The notes below the pieces were generated by a model. That model was not told the DNA's origin and searched no databases. It saw only the letters and a list, made by a program, of their open reading frames with translations. A stretch of DNA of 6,159 nt, from NCBI GenBank assembly GCA_040753075.1, contig JBFMHA010000103.1:1-6159 (forward strand), written 5' to 3'. A program made the translations under genes and the position numbers. The DNA is from UBA6814 sp040753075 (GTDB taxonomy: Bacteria; Desulfobacterota; Desulfovibrionia; Desulfovibrionales; Desulfovibrionaceae). The number at the start of each line of letters is the position of its first letter. Positions within the stretch are counted from its first letter, which is position 1. Below are positions 6,027 to 6,159 of this stretch, in pieces.

Positions 6027-6159
6027 CTACAACCCGAGGGCGAAGCCCGCGCCCGAGAGCACCAGCACCAGGCGCTTCACCACCTCGGGGTCGAACCCGC
6101 CCTTTTCCCGCTCGCTCATGACCCGCAGGGCCTGGTAGGGGGTCATGGCCTCGCGGTAG
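6027..6159 (-). CDS. HD-GYP-type domain protein, C-terminal end only (probable c-di-GMP phosphodiesterase)
   Basis: Forty-three codons are visible, from the right edge to TAG at 6027-6029. The peptide starts YREAMTPYQALRVMSE, continues GGFDPEVVKRLV, and ends LSGAGFALGL. This matches the end of HD-GYP domains, where a DR..YR.AM.P.EAL..M segment and GG.FDP..V close the fold. HD-GYP enzymes hydrolyse c-di-GMP to pGpG or GMP in the cytoplasm. The catalytic HD and GYP residues, any sensor domain and the start lie outside the window, so activity cannot be judged. It is followed by a terminator-like hairpin, then the transglycosylase gene on the same strand. Other HD-domain signalling proteins share this tail, so the family call is good but not certain. 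Confidence 0.75.
   Translation of the reverse strand, partial: YREAMTPYQALRVMSEREKGGFDPEVVKRLVLVLSGAGFALGL

Overview
The window is very GC-rich, with strong G/C bias at third codon positions, and every gene reads in one intact frame. The gene types (a glutamate 5-kinase, a receiver-TPR-PilZ protein, a DisA_N-type protein, an HD-GYP end and a Tat-exported lytic transglycosylase) suggest a Gram-negative bacterium. My best guess is a sulfate-reducing Desulfovibrionales relative; this is inference from protein style, not from any search.

Layout from left to right: (1) the 3' part of proB (+), whose start lies off the left edge; (2) a receiver-TPR-PilZ protein (+, 1271-2656); (3) an 82-bp convergent gap that holds one copy of a 37-bp repeat and an AT-rich hairpin; (4) a soluble DisA_N/diadenylate-cyclase-like protein (-, 2739-4232) whose last codons are the second copy of that repeat, and which carries a 12-bp tandem repeat coding for a Gly/Ala insert; (5) a divergent intergenic region with a promoter candidate overlapping a perfect palindrome; (6) a PaaI-type hotdog thioesterase (+, 4388-4801); (7) a 24-bp convergent gap; (8) a lytic transglycosylase with a twin-arginine signal peptide and an enlarged catalytic domain (-, 4826-5893); (9) a terminator-like hairpin; (10) the C-terminal end of an HD-GYP-type protein (-, 6027 to the right edge).

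Apart from proline synthesis (proB) and acyl-CoA thioester hydrolysis, the recurring theme is cyclic-dinucleotide signalling: a PilZ domain with its c-di-GMP-binding motifs intact, a c-di-AMP-synthase-like domain with altered active-site residues, and the tail of a probable c-di-GMP phosphodiesterase. The genes face different ways, so they are not one operon, and any functional link is inference. No tRNA, rRNA, CRISPR array, transposase or phage gene was seen. No gene-free stretch exceeds 300 bases.
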